64,000 nt of DNA from Rhizobium tropici CIAT 899 (GTDB lineage: Bacteria; Pseudomonadota; Alphaproteobacteria; Rhizobiales; Rhizobiaceae): positions 318,374 to 382,373 of the forward strand of contig NC_020062.1 in the NCBI RefSeq assembly GCF_000330885.1, written 5' to 3'. The translations under genes and the position numbers were made by a program. Positions 52,633-61,580 of this stretch are shown in pieces; position 1 is the first letter of the stretch, and every line of letters starts with the position of its first letter. The notes below the pieces were generated by a model that did no database searches, had not been told where the DNA came from, and saw only the letters and a program-made list of their open reading frames with translations.

Positions 52633-53447
52633 GCGATCTCTCCGCTGCTCTGGCGATAGGCGGTCATCACCTCATCGCGCAACGCCTGCCAGATATCACG
52701 ATGCAGCCGGTTGAATACGGGATCGTGGCGTATCTCGCCGATATCGCGCGGCCGCTCCAGAGCGACCTTGAAATCGCCGATGATGCGGGATTTCGGACCG
52801 GCCGACATGATGACCACGCGGTCGGCAAGGGCGATCGCCTCATCGAGATCGTGCGTGACGAACATCACGGCTTTGCGGTCCTCGGACCAGAGTTTCAGCA
52901 GGAGGTCGCCCATGATGAGGCGGGTCTGCGCATCGAGCGGACCGAATGGTTCGTCCATCAGCAGCAGCTTGGGATTGCGGATGAGCACCTGAGCGAGGCC
53001 GACGCGCTTGCGCTGGCCGCCCGAGAGCATGCGCGGGAAACGATCGGCAAATGTGGCAAGGCCGACGCGCCCCAGCCAATCCCGCGCAATCCGTCTTGCC
53101 TCGGCTCTATCCGTCCCCGCGATCTCAAGCCCGATCGCAACATTCTCGAGAACCGTTTTCCACGGCATCAGCGAATCCTGCTGGAAGAGATAGCCCGCCT
53201 GTTTATTGATGGATTTCAGCGGCTGACCGAAGACTTCCACCGTGCCGGACGCCGGCGTCAAAAGGCCCGCCGTCGCATTGAGAAGGGTGGATTTGCCGCA
53301 GCCCGTCGGACCGACGATGGCCACGAACTCATGCGCTCCCACCTCCAGATTGGTCGCCGCCACGGCATCGAACCGTGCCTTCCCGGCCATTTCAAAGGAA
53401 ATCGCCATCTGCTTCAGGCTGACCGCCCTCACAGCCTCCATCGTCAT
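52629..53447 (-). CDS. ABC transporter ATP-binding protein (SsuB/TauB-like)
   Basis: A 272-residue ATPase with Walker A GPTGCGKST (about residues 47-55), the SsuB-like Q-loop GYLFQQDSLMPWKTVLENV, signature LSGGQRKRVGLAQVL, Walker B LLLMDEPFGPLDA and the switch FVTHDLDEAIALADRV. It is the first gene of the unit with the permease and the binding protein. ATG at 53447 follows GGAGG-containing sequence; a second ATG at 53441 is in frame. Confidence 0.93.
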   Translation of the reverse strand: MTMEAVRAVSLKQMAISFEMAGKARFDAVAATNLEVGAHEFVAIVGPTGCGKSTLLNATAGLLTPASGTVEVFGQPLKSINKQAGYLFQQDSLMPWKTVLENVAIGLEIAGTDRAEARRIARDWLGRVGLATFADRFPRMLSGGQRKRVGLAQVLIRNPKLLLMDEPFGPLDAQTRLIMGDLLLKLWSEDRKAVMFVTHDLDEAIALADRVVIMSAGPKSRIIGDFKVALERPRDIGEIRHDPVFNRLHRDIWQALRDEVMTAYRQSSGEIA

Positions 53448-53588
53448 GCCCTGCTTTCCTCCCCGATATCCGTCTACCTCCGGCGGCCATCAGGCATTGT
53501 CATGTTCGGCCAACAGATCAAAGCATGCCCGGCCAGTCAATATGCGGATTCGCTCCGCTCCCGCTCTGCTGCAGGGAAAAGATGCGAA

Positions 53589-53613
53589 AGCCCCAGCATT
53601 TATCGCCGGGGCT
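53589..53613 (-). terminator. Terminator after the PfpI gene
   Basis: Read on the minus strand, AGCCCC and GGGGCT enclose an extra GC pair and a 7-base loop, and TTTCGCATCTTTT follows. It starts 28 bases past the PfpI stop. Confidence 0.5.
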
Positions 53614-53640
53614 CGGCAAGTTTCACAAGAGATTGGGCGA

Positions 53641-54198
53641 TCAGGCCGCGCGCCGGTGCCGGCCCTCCTGAACCTCCTCGACAATCTTGTCGACGAAGGC
53701 CGGAAGATCGTCGGGCGACCTGGACGTGATGATACCCTCATCCGTCACGACCTTTTCGTCCTTCCAGTTCGCGCCGGCATTTTTGACATCCGTCTTGATG
53801 GACCAATAGGAGGTTGCGTGGCGTCCCCGCAATGCGTCGGCCTCGACGAGCAGCCAGGGTGCGTGGCATATGGCGGCGACCACCTTGCCGGAATTCAGGA
53901 ACTCGCGGACGACACGCATGGCGTCTCCTTCGAGGCGCAGCTTGTCGGGATTGATCTGGCCGCCCGGCAGCACCAGCGCATCGAACTGGTTCACGTCGAC
54001 ATCCTTGGCCAGGAGATCGACGTCGACGCTGTCGCCCCAATCGGTCTTGTCCCAGCTTTTGATGCTATCCTTCTTCACGGAGGCAATCTTGACGTCGGCG
54101 CCACGCTTCCTGAGTTCGTCGAGCGGAACGCGGAGTTCCGAACGTTCGTAGCCGTCCGTTGCCAGGATGAGGATATGTGCGGAATTGATGGAAGGCAT
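53641..54198 (-). CDS. DJ-1/PfpI family protein (type 1 glutamine amidotransferase-like)
   Basis: A 185-residue protein with the PfpI nucleophile elbow AAICHAPWLLVEA (cysteine near residue 117) and the start HILILATDGYERSELRVPL, including the conserved glutamate. Segments DALVLPGGQINPD and ITSRSPDDLPAFVDKIVEE are typical. Family members act as deglycases or peptidases on damaged proteins in the cytoplasm, and many respond to stress. It is transcribed alone and is divergent from a cupin gene. Confidence 0.92.
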   Translation of the reverse strand: MPSINSAHILILATDGYERSELRVPLDELRKRGADVKIASVKKDSIKSWDKTDWGDSVDVDLLAKDVDVNQFDALVLPGGQINPDKLRLEGDAMRVVREFLNSGKVVAAICHAPWLLVEADALRGRHATSYWSIKTDVKNAGANWKDEKVVTDEGIITSRSPDDLPAFVDKIVEEVQEGRHRRAA

Positions 54199-54331
54199 GA
54201 TCTATCCTTTCGCTGTATCGTTGATCGGATGCCCGTTTCCAAACCCCGGCCGCAGGCAATCGTTCCCCAGTTTCTGTGGGAACCGCAGCGAGATCCGGCG
54301 GTTATGATGGCAATCGACAGGGAGAGAACGG

Positions 54332-54829
54332 ATGGAGCAGGCAATCCAATTCGAGCAGTCCGGCTGGGTTCCCAACAACAGGCGATTTCCGGTAATCGTC
54401 TATCGGCAGGTGCTTGACGGCCTCGACAGGGCAGAGGCTTTCGAACGGCTCTTTCGAACTAATGGGTGGGGCGGCCTCTGGCGAAACGGCGTCTATTCCT
54501 TTCACCATTTTCATTCGAAGGCCCATGAAATATTGGGCGTCGCCGCAGGTCAGGCCCGGCTGATGATCGGCGGACCCGCAGGCAAGGAAATCGCAGTCGA
54601 GGCCGGCGATGCCCTGTTGCTGCCGGCCGGAACCGGCCATTGTCGGCTGGAGGCGAGCAAGGATCTGCTTGTGATCGGCGGCTACCCGCCGGATCAGGAG
54701 GCTGACCTCTGCCGGGAAATGCCAACGGCCGAGCAGCAGGCGATCATCGACGAACTTGGCATACCGGCAAGGGATCCGCTGAAAGGAGAGGCCGGTGGCC
54801 TCCGCTCCCTTTGGCATGGCAAAGCCTAG
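54332..54829 (+). CDS. Cupin-domain protein
   Basis: A 165-residue protein with one cupin barrel. The metal motif is seen as FHHFHSKAHEILGVAAGQA (two or three histidines and a glutamate) and the second as LPAGTGHCRL. The family (annotated as YjlB-like or cupin_2) has no settled function. GGGAG lies before the ATG. It converges with the isoprenylcysteine methyltransferase-like gene with 19 bp between the stops. Confidence 0.85.
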   Translation: MEQAIQFEQSGWVPNNRRFPVIVYRQVLDGLDRAEAFERLFRTNGWGGLWRNGVYSFHHFHSKAHEILGVAAGQARLMIGGPAGKEIAVEAGDALLLPAGTGHCRLEASKDLLVIGGYPPDQEADLCREMPTAEQQAIIDELGIPARDPLKGEAGGLRSLWHGKA

Positions 54830-54848
54830 CGCCAGCCGAAATCGAGCA

Positions 54849-55547
54849 TCACCAGATACCCGGCAGCAACCGGAATCGAACGCGCTTGGAATAGTCGGCA
54901 TAGCCTTCCAACTCGCTATGAAGCAGCGCATCTTCCCAGCTGGTGCGCAGGATCAGCACGGCGCTTGCCCAGCCGGCAGGGATCAAGGCCCACCAGGAAC
55001 CGAGTGCCAGTGCCAGCCCCGCAAATACCAAGATCGCGCTGACATAGCCGGGATGACGCACGTAGGCGTAGGGACCGTCGCTGATGACGTGCTGGCCGCG
55101 TTCGCGCTGGAGGCGCACGCCGGGCTCAAAGAAGCGATTGACCGCCTGAGCCCACGTGGCGAGCGCGATGCCCGCCGCAAGCAGGAGATAACCGAGGATC
55201 ATGATGGAGGATGGCATCATCGACCATTTCATCCTGCCGGCATCCAGGGCTCCGACCGGTATTTCGGCGATCATGCCAAGGAAGATCAGCGAGACCAGGA
55301 TGAGATCCCAGCCTTTGGTTCCGGTCTGGAAGCGGCTGCGCGCTTGGAAGATGACCGGGTTTGCGCGCCGCATGATCAGAAACGCTATTCCATAGCTCAC
55401 CACCAGGAACGCGATGAAGACCCATCCAGGCCGCCAGTCGAGACGACCGGCGGGCAGAAAGATAAGCACGAGCAGCGCCAGCGGCAGGCCGAGCGCGTAG
55501 GATAAGGCCTTCGTGCGGGACATCGGCTCGGGCTCGGTAACAGTCAT
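54849..55547 (-). CDS. ICMT-like membrane methyltransferase
   Basis: A 232-residue membrane protein with about five hydrophobic segments and the C-terminal S-adenosylmethionine-binding signature VISDGPYAYVRHPGYVSAIL followed by RTSWEDALLHSELEGYADY (isoprenylcysteine carboxyl methyltransferase/PEMT family). In bacteria the substrate of this family is seldom known and may be a lipid or small molecule. It could also relate to NnrU-type proteins. Transcribed alone and divergent from the BASS transporter gene. Confidence 0.87.
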   Translation of the reverse strand: MTVTEPEPMSRTKALSYALGLPLALLVLIFLPAGRLDWRPGWVFIAFLVVSYGIAFLIMRRANPVIFQARSRFQTGTKGWDLILVSLIFLGMIAEIPVGALDAGRMKWSMMPSSIMILGYLLLAAGIALATWAQAVNRFFEPGVRLQRERGQHVISDGPYAYVRHPGYVSAILVFAGLALALGSWWALIPAGWASAVLILRTSWEDALLHSELEGYADYSKRVRFRLLPGIW

Positions 55548-55706
55548 GTATTGGCTCCTTGCAGGACAAACCTCCTGCGCTCGTCGATGGCTTCATACCG
55601 TATCGATGATGGAAGTGGACGGATCGGGCGGTTCGAAGCCTTGACATGCGATGCGTCGGGTTTAGACCGGCCGAATATCATTATGCTCCTTCCCCCCGGA
55701 GATTCC

Positions 55707-56654
55707 ATGAAATTCCTGGCATCCTTTTCCGCCTTCGTCGGCAAGACTTTTTCCATATGGGTCATCCTGTTTGCCGTGCTCGGCTTCTTTCTGCCCGATG
55801 TCTTCAAGCAGTTTGCACCCTGGATCGTCGTCCTTCTCGGGATCATCATGTTCGGCATGGGGCTGACGATATCCGTTGACGACTTTCGCGAGCTGGCGCG
55901 TCGTCCCCATGAGGTCGCGATCGGCGTCATCGCACATTTCGGCATCATGCCGGCGCTGGCACTTTTGCTGACCAAGATCATTCCGATGCCGCCGGAAGTC
56001 GCCGCCGGCATCATTCTGGTCGGCTGCTGCCCGGGCGGCACCTCAAGCAATGTCATGACCTATCTTGCTCGTGGCGACGTGGCGCTGTCGGTCGCCTGCA
56101 CGAGTGTGACGACGCTGGCTGCGCCCATCGTCACGCCGTTCCTCGTGTGGATGTTCGCAAGCCAGTATCTGCCCGTCAATGCCTGGTCGATGTTCATCAG
56201 CATCGTGCAGGTCATCATCGTGCCGCTTCTGCTCGGTTTTGTCGCGCAGAAAGCCGTGCCCGGCCTGGTTCGCGCGGCGATCCCTGTTCTGCCTCTCGTC
56301 AGCGTCATCGGCATCGTGCTGATCGTTGCGGCTGTCGTCGGTGCCTCGAAGGCGGCCATCGTGCAGTCCGGCCTGCTGATTTTCGCCGTCGTTATCCTGC
56401 ATAACGGTCTTGGCTATCTCTTCGGCTACTATGCATCGAAAGTGCTCGGACTCAATTTCCACAAGCGCAAGGCGCTGGCTATCGAAGTGGGCATGCAGAA
56501 TTCAGGCCTGGGTGCCGCGCTGGCGACGGCCTATTTCTCGCCGATCGCTGCGGTTCCCAGCGCCATCTTTTCCGTCTGGCACAATATTTCCGGCGCGACC
56601 CTGGCAAACTGGTTTGCCTCGCGCGAAGACGCAGACGCACCGCCGCGTCCCTGA
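55707..56654 (+). CDS. Bile acid:sodium symporter (BASS) family transporter
   Basis: A 315-residue membrane protein with 9-10 hydrophobic segments. Hallmarks are GIIMFGMGLTISVDDFREL, LVGCCPGGTSSNVMTYLARG (sodium-site region) and EVGMQNSGLGAALATAYFS. Bacterial members transport organic acids such as pantoate or pyruvate, and the actual ligand is not evident. ATG at 55707 has GGAG 5 bases upstream; the upstream frame to 55551 includes no membrane segment and was not used. Converges with the phosphopantetheinyl transferase gene. Confidence 0.92.
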   Translation: MKFLASFSAFVGKTFSIWVILFAVLGFFLPDVFKQFAPWIVVLLGIIMFGMGLTISVDDFRELARRPHEVAIGVIAHFGIMPALALLLTKIIPMPPEVAAGIILVGCCPGGTSSNVMTYLARGDVALSVACTSVTTLAAPIVTPFLVWMFASQYLPVNAWSMFISIVQVIIVPLLLGFVAQKAVPGLVRAAIPVLPLVSVIGIVLIVAAVVGASKAAIVQSGLLIFAVVILHNGLGYLFGYYASKVLGLNFHKRKALAIEVGMQNSGLGAALATAYFSPIAAVPSAIFSVWHNISGATLANWFASREDADAPPRP

Positions 56655-56733
56655 AATATCTACGCTTATGGGGAAGGCGCGGTTTCCATCGGTGCCTCTC
56701 CGGCCGAGATGCTCGCAACCGAGGGATCGCCGC

Positions 56734-57351
56734 TCAGCGCATATCCCTGGCAAGGGCACAATAGATAGGCTGATCCGCAGCGCCGGCAAGCCGAGTCACT
56801 GCGAGCGCAATCGGCGGCAGCCGCGACCCGGTGCCAAGATGGATTGTTGCGCCATCGGTGCGGAGGAGGTTCAGCTGCGCCGCCAGATCAGGTTCGTCCA
56901 GCCCGTCGAAAATACCGCGGCCGCTGATCTTCAATGCAGCCTCCTTGGCGACCCAGAGTCGGTAACAGATCTCCAGCGCCGCTGCGCTATCGAGGGCGGC
57001 GACCGCGGCCGCTTCCTTTGGTGAGAAGTGGTCGGCGGCAAAGGCCACCGGATCGAAGCCGTTGATATCTTCGACCTCTATATCGACCCCGACAGCGCTA
57101 TGAGGCGAATAGCCCGCCAGCAGCAGATCGGTGCGATGTGAAAGCGAAACACCCAGCTCGTGATAGGGATGCCTCAGCGCCGGCCGCTCGCTTGGCCGGC
57201 GATAGATGGAAAGATCGTCCCGCTGTGTGGCTTCTCTCAAGGCTGTTTGCGCGATCTGATCACGCTCTGCTCGTCCGTCCGGCATCGGGCGGACAAGGAC
57301 GGCGATCGCATCAGCGACCGCCAGGACAACCTCAAATCGAGGGGCTGTCAT
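56734..57351 (-). CDS. 4'-phosphopantetheinyl transferase (Sfp type)
   Basis: A 205-residue enzyme that moves the phosphopantetheine arm from coenzyme A to the serine of carrier domains. The magnesium and CoA motifs are clear: SAVGVDIEVEDI (about residues 89-100), FSPKEAAAVAAL and the signature RLWVAKEAALKISGRGI. Length and motifs are of the Sfp/EntD kind rather than AcpS. ATG at 57351 is 7 bases after the stop of the NRPS gene, so it belongs to the same transcript and very likely activates its carrier Ser564. A longer frame to 57474 overlaps the NRPS and is unlikely. Confidence 0.92.
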   Translation of the reverse strand: MTAPRFEVVLAVADAIAVLVRPMPDGRAERDQIAQTALREATQRDDLSIYRRPSERPALRHPYHELGVSLSHRTDLLLAGYSPHSAVGVDIEVEDINGFDPVAFAADHFSPKEAAAVAALDSAAALEICYRLWVAKEAALKISGRGIFDGLDEPDLAAQLNLLRTDGATIHLGTGSRLPPIALAVTRLAGAADQPIYCALARDMR

Positions 57352-57358
57352 ACCGCGC

Positions 57359-60300
57359 TCACGCAGCGGCGGGGGGCAGGGCCTCTTTTTCCGAGACCGG
57401 AGCCTGCTCCTGTTCGGCTTGAACCGACTGGGCGGGAGCACCGACCCACGACGTTCCTTGCGGGATGGCCTCACCCTTCATGACCAGGGTCAGCAATCCG
57501 ATCTCGGCGAAATCGCCGACATTGGCCTCGTACAAGACGGTGCTGCCCGAGCCGATGGAGACGCCTTTGCCGATCGTGATGCGGCCGACCTTCATGATGC
57601 GGTCTTCATAGAGATGGGTCTGCGGGCAGGATCCCATATTGAGTACGGCATGATCGCCAATATGGGTGCAATCGAACTCGCAAATATCGGTGCTGTTGAT
57701 CCATGCCCCCTGGCCGATCTTGGCGCCGAAGGGACGGAGCAGCCAGGGCAGGAAAGGCGTGCCACGCAGATAGTCGAGCAGCATCTTGCTGGCGAGCCCG
57801 CCGTAGAAGACCGCGACGGCTTCGGTGCGCATCGCCCACCAGGACCACATCGGCCGGTTCATCGGCTTGTAGATGCCGATGAGCGTCCATTTGAAGGCGA
57901 CGGCGACGAGATAGAGGATACCCGAGGTCGCCAGGCCTGCGGCCATCAGCGTCCAGAAAAGGCTGCCCCAGGCACCATTGTCGATTTCGTTGGCCAGCAT
58001 GTCGGACATTGCAAGCGCCATGACGATCAGGATGGCTGTCGGCAGCGACGTATGCATGGCCTCGAACACGATGCGCACGAGACGCATGCGCAGTGGCGGT
58101 GCATAGGTGGCGGTCGCAGCCGCCTGCAGCCTCTCGCGCGTCGGGAACTGGAAGGCAGGGCTGCCGCACCAGGTTTCACCTGCCTTGACGTGCAGGGAGT
58201 CGGGCAGGCGCGTCTTGATGCCGACGAGTGAATCGCTCTCGATCACGGCACCCTGCGAGATGACGGAGGAGTTGCCGAAGAAGCAGCGATCGCCGGTCTT
58301 CAGGCGCTTGAGCACCATCCAGCCGTTCTGGATTTCCTCATCGCCGAAAATCGTCTCGTCACCGATGAAGTTGTCGCGGCCCATTTCGATCAGATCGTAG
58401 CGGCCGGCGAAGTTAGCCGAGATTTCCGTGCCCTTGCCGATCTTGGCTCCCATCAGGCGGTACCAGTTGCGCATGAAGACGGTGGCGTAGAGTGAATTCA
58501 GCGTTTCGAGCATGGCCTCGGTGGTGAGACCGACAACCCATTTGCGGAAATAGAGATTGCCGAAGATGGAGTAGCGGCCCGGCACGACGCGGGGCAGGAG
58601 CACCCATCTGAGCGCCACGACGACAGCCATGGACACGACGATCAGCAGGAAGGCGGCCGGCCAGGAGAGTGCTGCGATCATTCCCCAGGATAGGGCCTCG
58701 TCGGAGCCGGGAGCGTACATCTGCTGCACGGCGGAGAACAGATAGAAAGCCGGGAAGATCGGCAGCAGGCCGACGACGAGACTCAGATTGTAGGCAACGA
58801 AATAGGCGACGAACTGAAAGACCCGTCCGACGGTCCCAAGCTCCGGATGCGCAGGCATGTCTTCATGCTCGGCATGCCCGGTCTGGCGGGCGGGGGAGCC
58901 GTCCCAGCGGGTGTGGGCTTCGACATGCGTACCGGCGGCGATCGCCGTCAGATCGCCGATGATGGCGCCGTCACCGATCTTCACGTTATGGCCGATGACC
59001 GAGCCATTGCCGACCTGCACGCCTTCGCCGATATCGATCGTGCCGACATGGATCTCATTGCCGATGACTTCGACATTGGCAAGCTTGATCTTGACGCCGA
59101 GGCTGGATCTTGCGCCGATGCGCACAAGATCGATCGCGCCTTCCTCGAATTCGTCGATCATCGCGTCCTTGCCGACCTTGGCGCCAAGGGCGCGCATATA
59201 GACGCGGATAAGCGGCGAACCTTTGAGGAATTTCGGAGCGGTCAGCTGGACGATGCGCTGCATCAGCCAGATGCGGAAATAATAGGTGCCCCAGAGCGGA
59301 TAGACGCCTGGCCTTGTGCGGCCGATGACAAGCCATTTAAGGGCGATAACAACAAGCTTCTCGCCGAGATTGAGCGCGAGGTAGACGCCGCCGAGAATGA
59401 GGATTTCATTCCAGAGCGATGCACCGTCATCGATCAGCAGGATCGAGGCAAGCAGCAGGCCGATCCATTGCAGCGTTGCGATAGCGACGATGAAGGGCAA
59501 TACCACGGCTTGAGCGAGACCGCAGAGAAAACGCCGGCGCAACGGCACCGGTTCGAAATTCTTGCGTTCCTGTCCCGAGGTGCTCTCGGCGCGCTGCTCC
59601 AGGATCGCGGCAATGCCGCGCAGCGTACGGCCGGCATAGACGTCGCGCAGGGCGATGCTGGCGAGCAGCGGGATCTTGCGCACTTCGGAAACAAAGCGGG
59701 CCGCCAGCATGGAATGGCCGCCGAGTTCAGTGAAGAAATCCGCTTCGAAGCCGATGGAGCGCAGTCGAAGCGCCTCGGTCGCGGCCTTCAGCAGCTGTGC
59801 CTCCGTCCATGTGCGCGGCGGCTCTTGTGCCTGGGTCGGCTGGTCGGCCACCAGCGGAATAGCGGCAAGCGTCTTGCGGTCTATCTTGCCGGACGGAAGA
59901 CGCGGCAGAGAGACATGGCTATGCCAGGCGGCGGGCACCATGTAGGGCGGCAGTTTGGCCGCAAGCACAGCGCGGGCCTTGTCGCGATCGAAGCTGCTGC
60001 CCGTGGTAACGATGTGGGCGACCAGCATGTCCTCGCCATCCGGCGGGCGATGCACGACGACGGATGCGGCCTTCACCTCGGGAAGTTCGCCCACGACGGT
60101 TTCGATCTCGCCGAGTTCGATGCGATAGCCGCGAATCTTGACCTGGTCGTCGATGCGCCCGAGGAAATGGAGCTGCCCTTCTTCGTCCATCAGCACGGCG
60201 TCGCCGCTGCGGTAAAGCACCGGATCGTCATGGCCTGCGAAGGGGTTGGCGACGAATTTTGCGGCGGTCAGCTGCGGCAGGTTTCTATAGCCGGCAGCGA

Positions 60301-61402
60301 CACCCGGTCCGCCGATCAGCAATTCGCCGGTGTCACCGCGGGCAACGAGCTGCAGGTTTTCGTCGACGACGTAGGCGGTCGTGTTGGCGATCGGGTGGCC
60401 GATCGTGATCGGCCGGGATGGATCGAGTTCGGCGTAGGTTGCAACCACCGTCGTCTCTGTGGGACCGTAGGTATTGATCAGGCGCCGGCCGGCTTTGGAA
60501 AAGCGGCTGACGATCGCCGGAGGGCAGGCTTCGCCGCCGACGATGATGACGCGCAGGCTTTCGACATCGCGCTCGAGCATAGTGAGCAGGGTCGGCACGG
60601 TGTCGATGACCGTGATCTTTTCCGCTTCTAGTACATCCGCGAGCCTGTCGAGTTCGGCCATGACGGCGGATGTCGCTACTTTCAGCGTCGCACCGACCAG
60701 ATAGGGAACGAATATCTCTTCGAGCGAAAGGTCGAAGGCGACCGAAGCCTGCTGCAGAACGACATCCGATTCAACCATGCCGAGAACGTCGTTACCCGCT
60801 CGCAGATAATGGCAGATGTTCCCGTGCGTGATGACGATGCCCTTCGGCTTGCCGGTGGAGCCGGAAGTGTAGATGGCATAGGCGGGATCGTCGTGCGTGG
60901 CGACGCGCGGCGCGACGCCATCAGCGTCTTCTGCGAGCAGTGTTTTGAGGATCAGGGTCTGGCCGTCGAATTCGGGCGCGAGGGCCGCCTTTTCATCATG
61001 CGTCAGCAGCCATTTCGCACCGCAATCGGCCAGGCTAACCGCCACGCGATCGGCAGGAGCAGACGCATCGAAGGGAATGTAGGCAGCTCCGGCCTTGAGA
61101 ATCGCCAGAAGTGCGACATGTAGCTCAAGGGAGCGCTGGAACCAAAGACCGACGAAATCGCCGGGGCCGATACCGCGACGGCTGAGCGCGCGCGCCGCCT
61201 CGTCGGAGAGCCGGTCCAGTTCGGCATAGGTCATCGCCTGGTCGGTCCCGATCAGGGTCAGTGCCGTCCTGTCGGGGCTGCGGGCAACCGTTGCCTTGAA
61301 GATGTCCACCAGGGTTTCATTGCGGACGAACTCAGGCCGAATGCCGCCTGAGGAGACCGAGAGGCTGGCATTTGGGGTAATCGACGAAATCTGGATAGTC
61401 AT
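57359..61402 (-). CDS. Pls-type non-ribosomal peptide synthetase (poly-amino-acid synthetase-like)
   Basis: A 1347-residue membrane enzyme from ATG 61402. Adenylation domain: residues about 25-515, with A3 YTSGSTGKPKG (178-188), A8 GRIDDQVKIRGYRIELGEIE (415-434) and A10 Lys506. Carrier domain: LGGHSML with Ser564. Then three repeats of a transmembrane pair plus a soluble domain rich in hexapeptide turns (about 630-840, 860-1085 and 1110-1325). There is no condensation, thioesterase or reductase domain. This is the plan of the epsilon-poly-L-lysine synthetase Pls (1319 residues) and the Pls/PosA family. The pocket has Asp224 at the place of Asp235 of GrsA, so an alpha-amino acid is activated. 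Product: an isopeptide homopolymer or short peptide, by inference. Confidence 0.93.
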   Translation of the reverse strand: MTIQISSITPNASLSVSSGGIRPEFVRNETLVDIFKATVARSPDRTALTLIGTDQAMTYAELDRLSDEAARALSRRGIGPGDFVGLWFQRSLELHVALLAILKAGAAYIPFDASAPADRVAVSLADCGAKWLLTHDEKAALAPEFDGQTLILKTLLAEDADGVAPRVATHDDPAYAIYTSGSTGKPKGIVITHGNICHYLRAGNDVLGMVESDVVLQQASVAFDLSLEEIFVPYLVGATLKVATSAVMAELDRLADVLEAEKITVIDTVPTLLTMLERDVESLRVIIVGGEACPPAIVSRFSKAGRRLINTYGPTETTVVATYAELDPSRPITIGHPIANTTAYVVDENLQLVARGDTGELLIGGPGVAAGYRNLPQLTAAKFVANPFAGHDDPVLYRSGDAVLMDEEGQLHFLGRIDDQVKIRGYRIELGEIETVVGELPEVKAASVVVHRPPDGEDMLVAHIVTTGSSFDRDKARAVLAAKLPPYMVPAAWHSHVSLPRLPSGKIDRKTLAAIPLVADQPTQAQEPPRTWTEAQLLKAATEALRLRSIGFEADFFTELGGHSMLAARFVSEVRKIPLLASIALRDVYAGRTLRGIAAILEQRAESTSGQERKNFEPVPLRRRFLCGLAQAVVLPFIVAIATLQWIGLLLASILLIDDGASLWNEILILGGVYLALNLGEKLVVIALKWLVIGRTRPGVYPLWGTYYFRIWLMQRIVQLTAPKFLKGSPLIRVYMRALGAKVGKDAMIDEFEEGAIDLVRIGARSSLGVKIKLANVEVIGNEIHVGTIDIGEGVQVGNGSVIGHNVKIGDGAIIGDLTAIAAGTHVEAHTRWDGSPARQTGHAEHEDMPAHPELGTVGRVFQFVAYFVAYNLSLVVGLLPIFPAFYLFSAVQQMYAPGSDEALSWGMIAALSWPAAFLLIVVSMAVVVALRWVLLPRVVPGRYSIFGNLYFRKWVVGLTTEAMLETLNSLYATVFMRNWYRLMGAKIGKGTEISANFAGRYDLIEMGRDNFIGDETIFGDEEIQNGWMVLKRLKTGDRCFFGNSSVISQGAVIESDSLVGIKTRLPDSLHVKAGETWCGSPAFQFPTRERLQAAATATYAPPLRMRLVRIVFEAMHTSLPTAILIVMALAMSDMLANEIDNGAWGSLFWTLMAAGLATSGILYLVAVAFKWTLIGIYKPMNRPMWSWWAMRTEAVAVFYGGLASKMLLDYLRGTPFLPWLLRPFGAKIGQGAWINSTDICEFDCTHIGDHAVLNMGSCPQTHLYEDRIMKVGRITIGKGVSIGSGSTVLYEANVGDFAEIGLLTLVMKGEAIPQGTSWVGAPAQSVQAEQEQAPVSEKEALPPAAA

Positions 61403-61536
61403 GGTAACTTCTGCGGAACGAAACTCGGCACAATCAGCGTGCCATCTGCCCATGCTTATACACCCTTCAATTTGCAGCTCTCTTACGGGCGTTGTCAGTG
61501 AATTGTAATGTTGGGAAAGCTATGCTTGGTTCGCTG

Positions 61537-61550
61537 CAGGGCGAGCCCTG
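61537..61550. promoter_or_regulatory. Palindrome between the NRPS and the PepSY gene
   Basis: CAGGGC-GA-GCCCTG is a perfect 6-2-6 inverted repeat, 31 bp upstream of the PepSY gene start within the 178-bp divergent region. It may be an operator or a leader hairpin. Confidence 0.3.
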
Positions 61551-61580
61551 TGTGCCATCTCGAAAGAAGGATTGATATCG

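Noticed and set aside
58847..60631. Open frame of 594 codons opposite the NRPS
   Set aside because: It is a shadow of the strongly conserved synthetase, with an odd composition rich in Asp, Arg and His and no recognisable domain.
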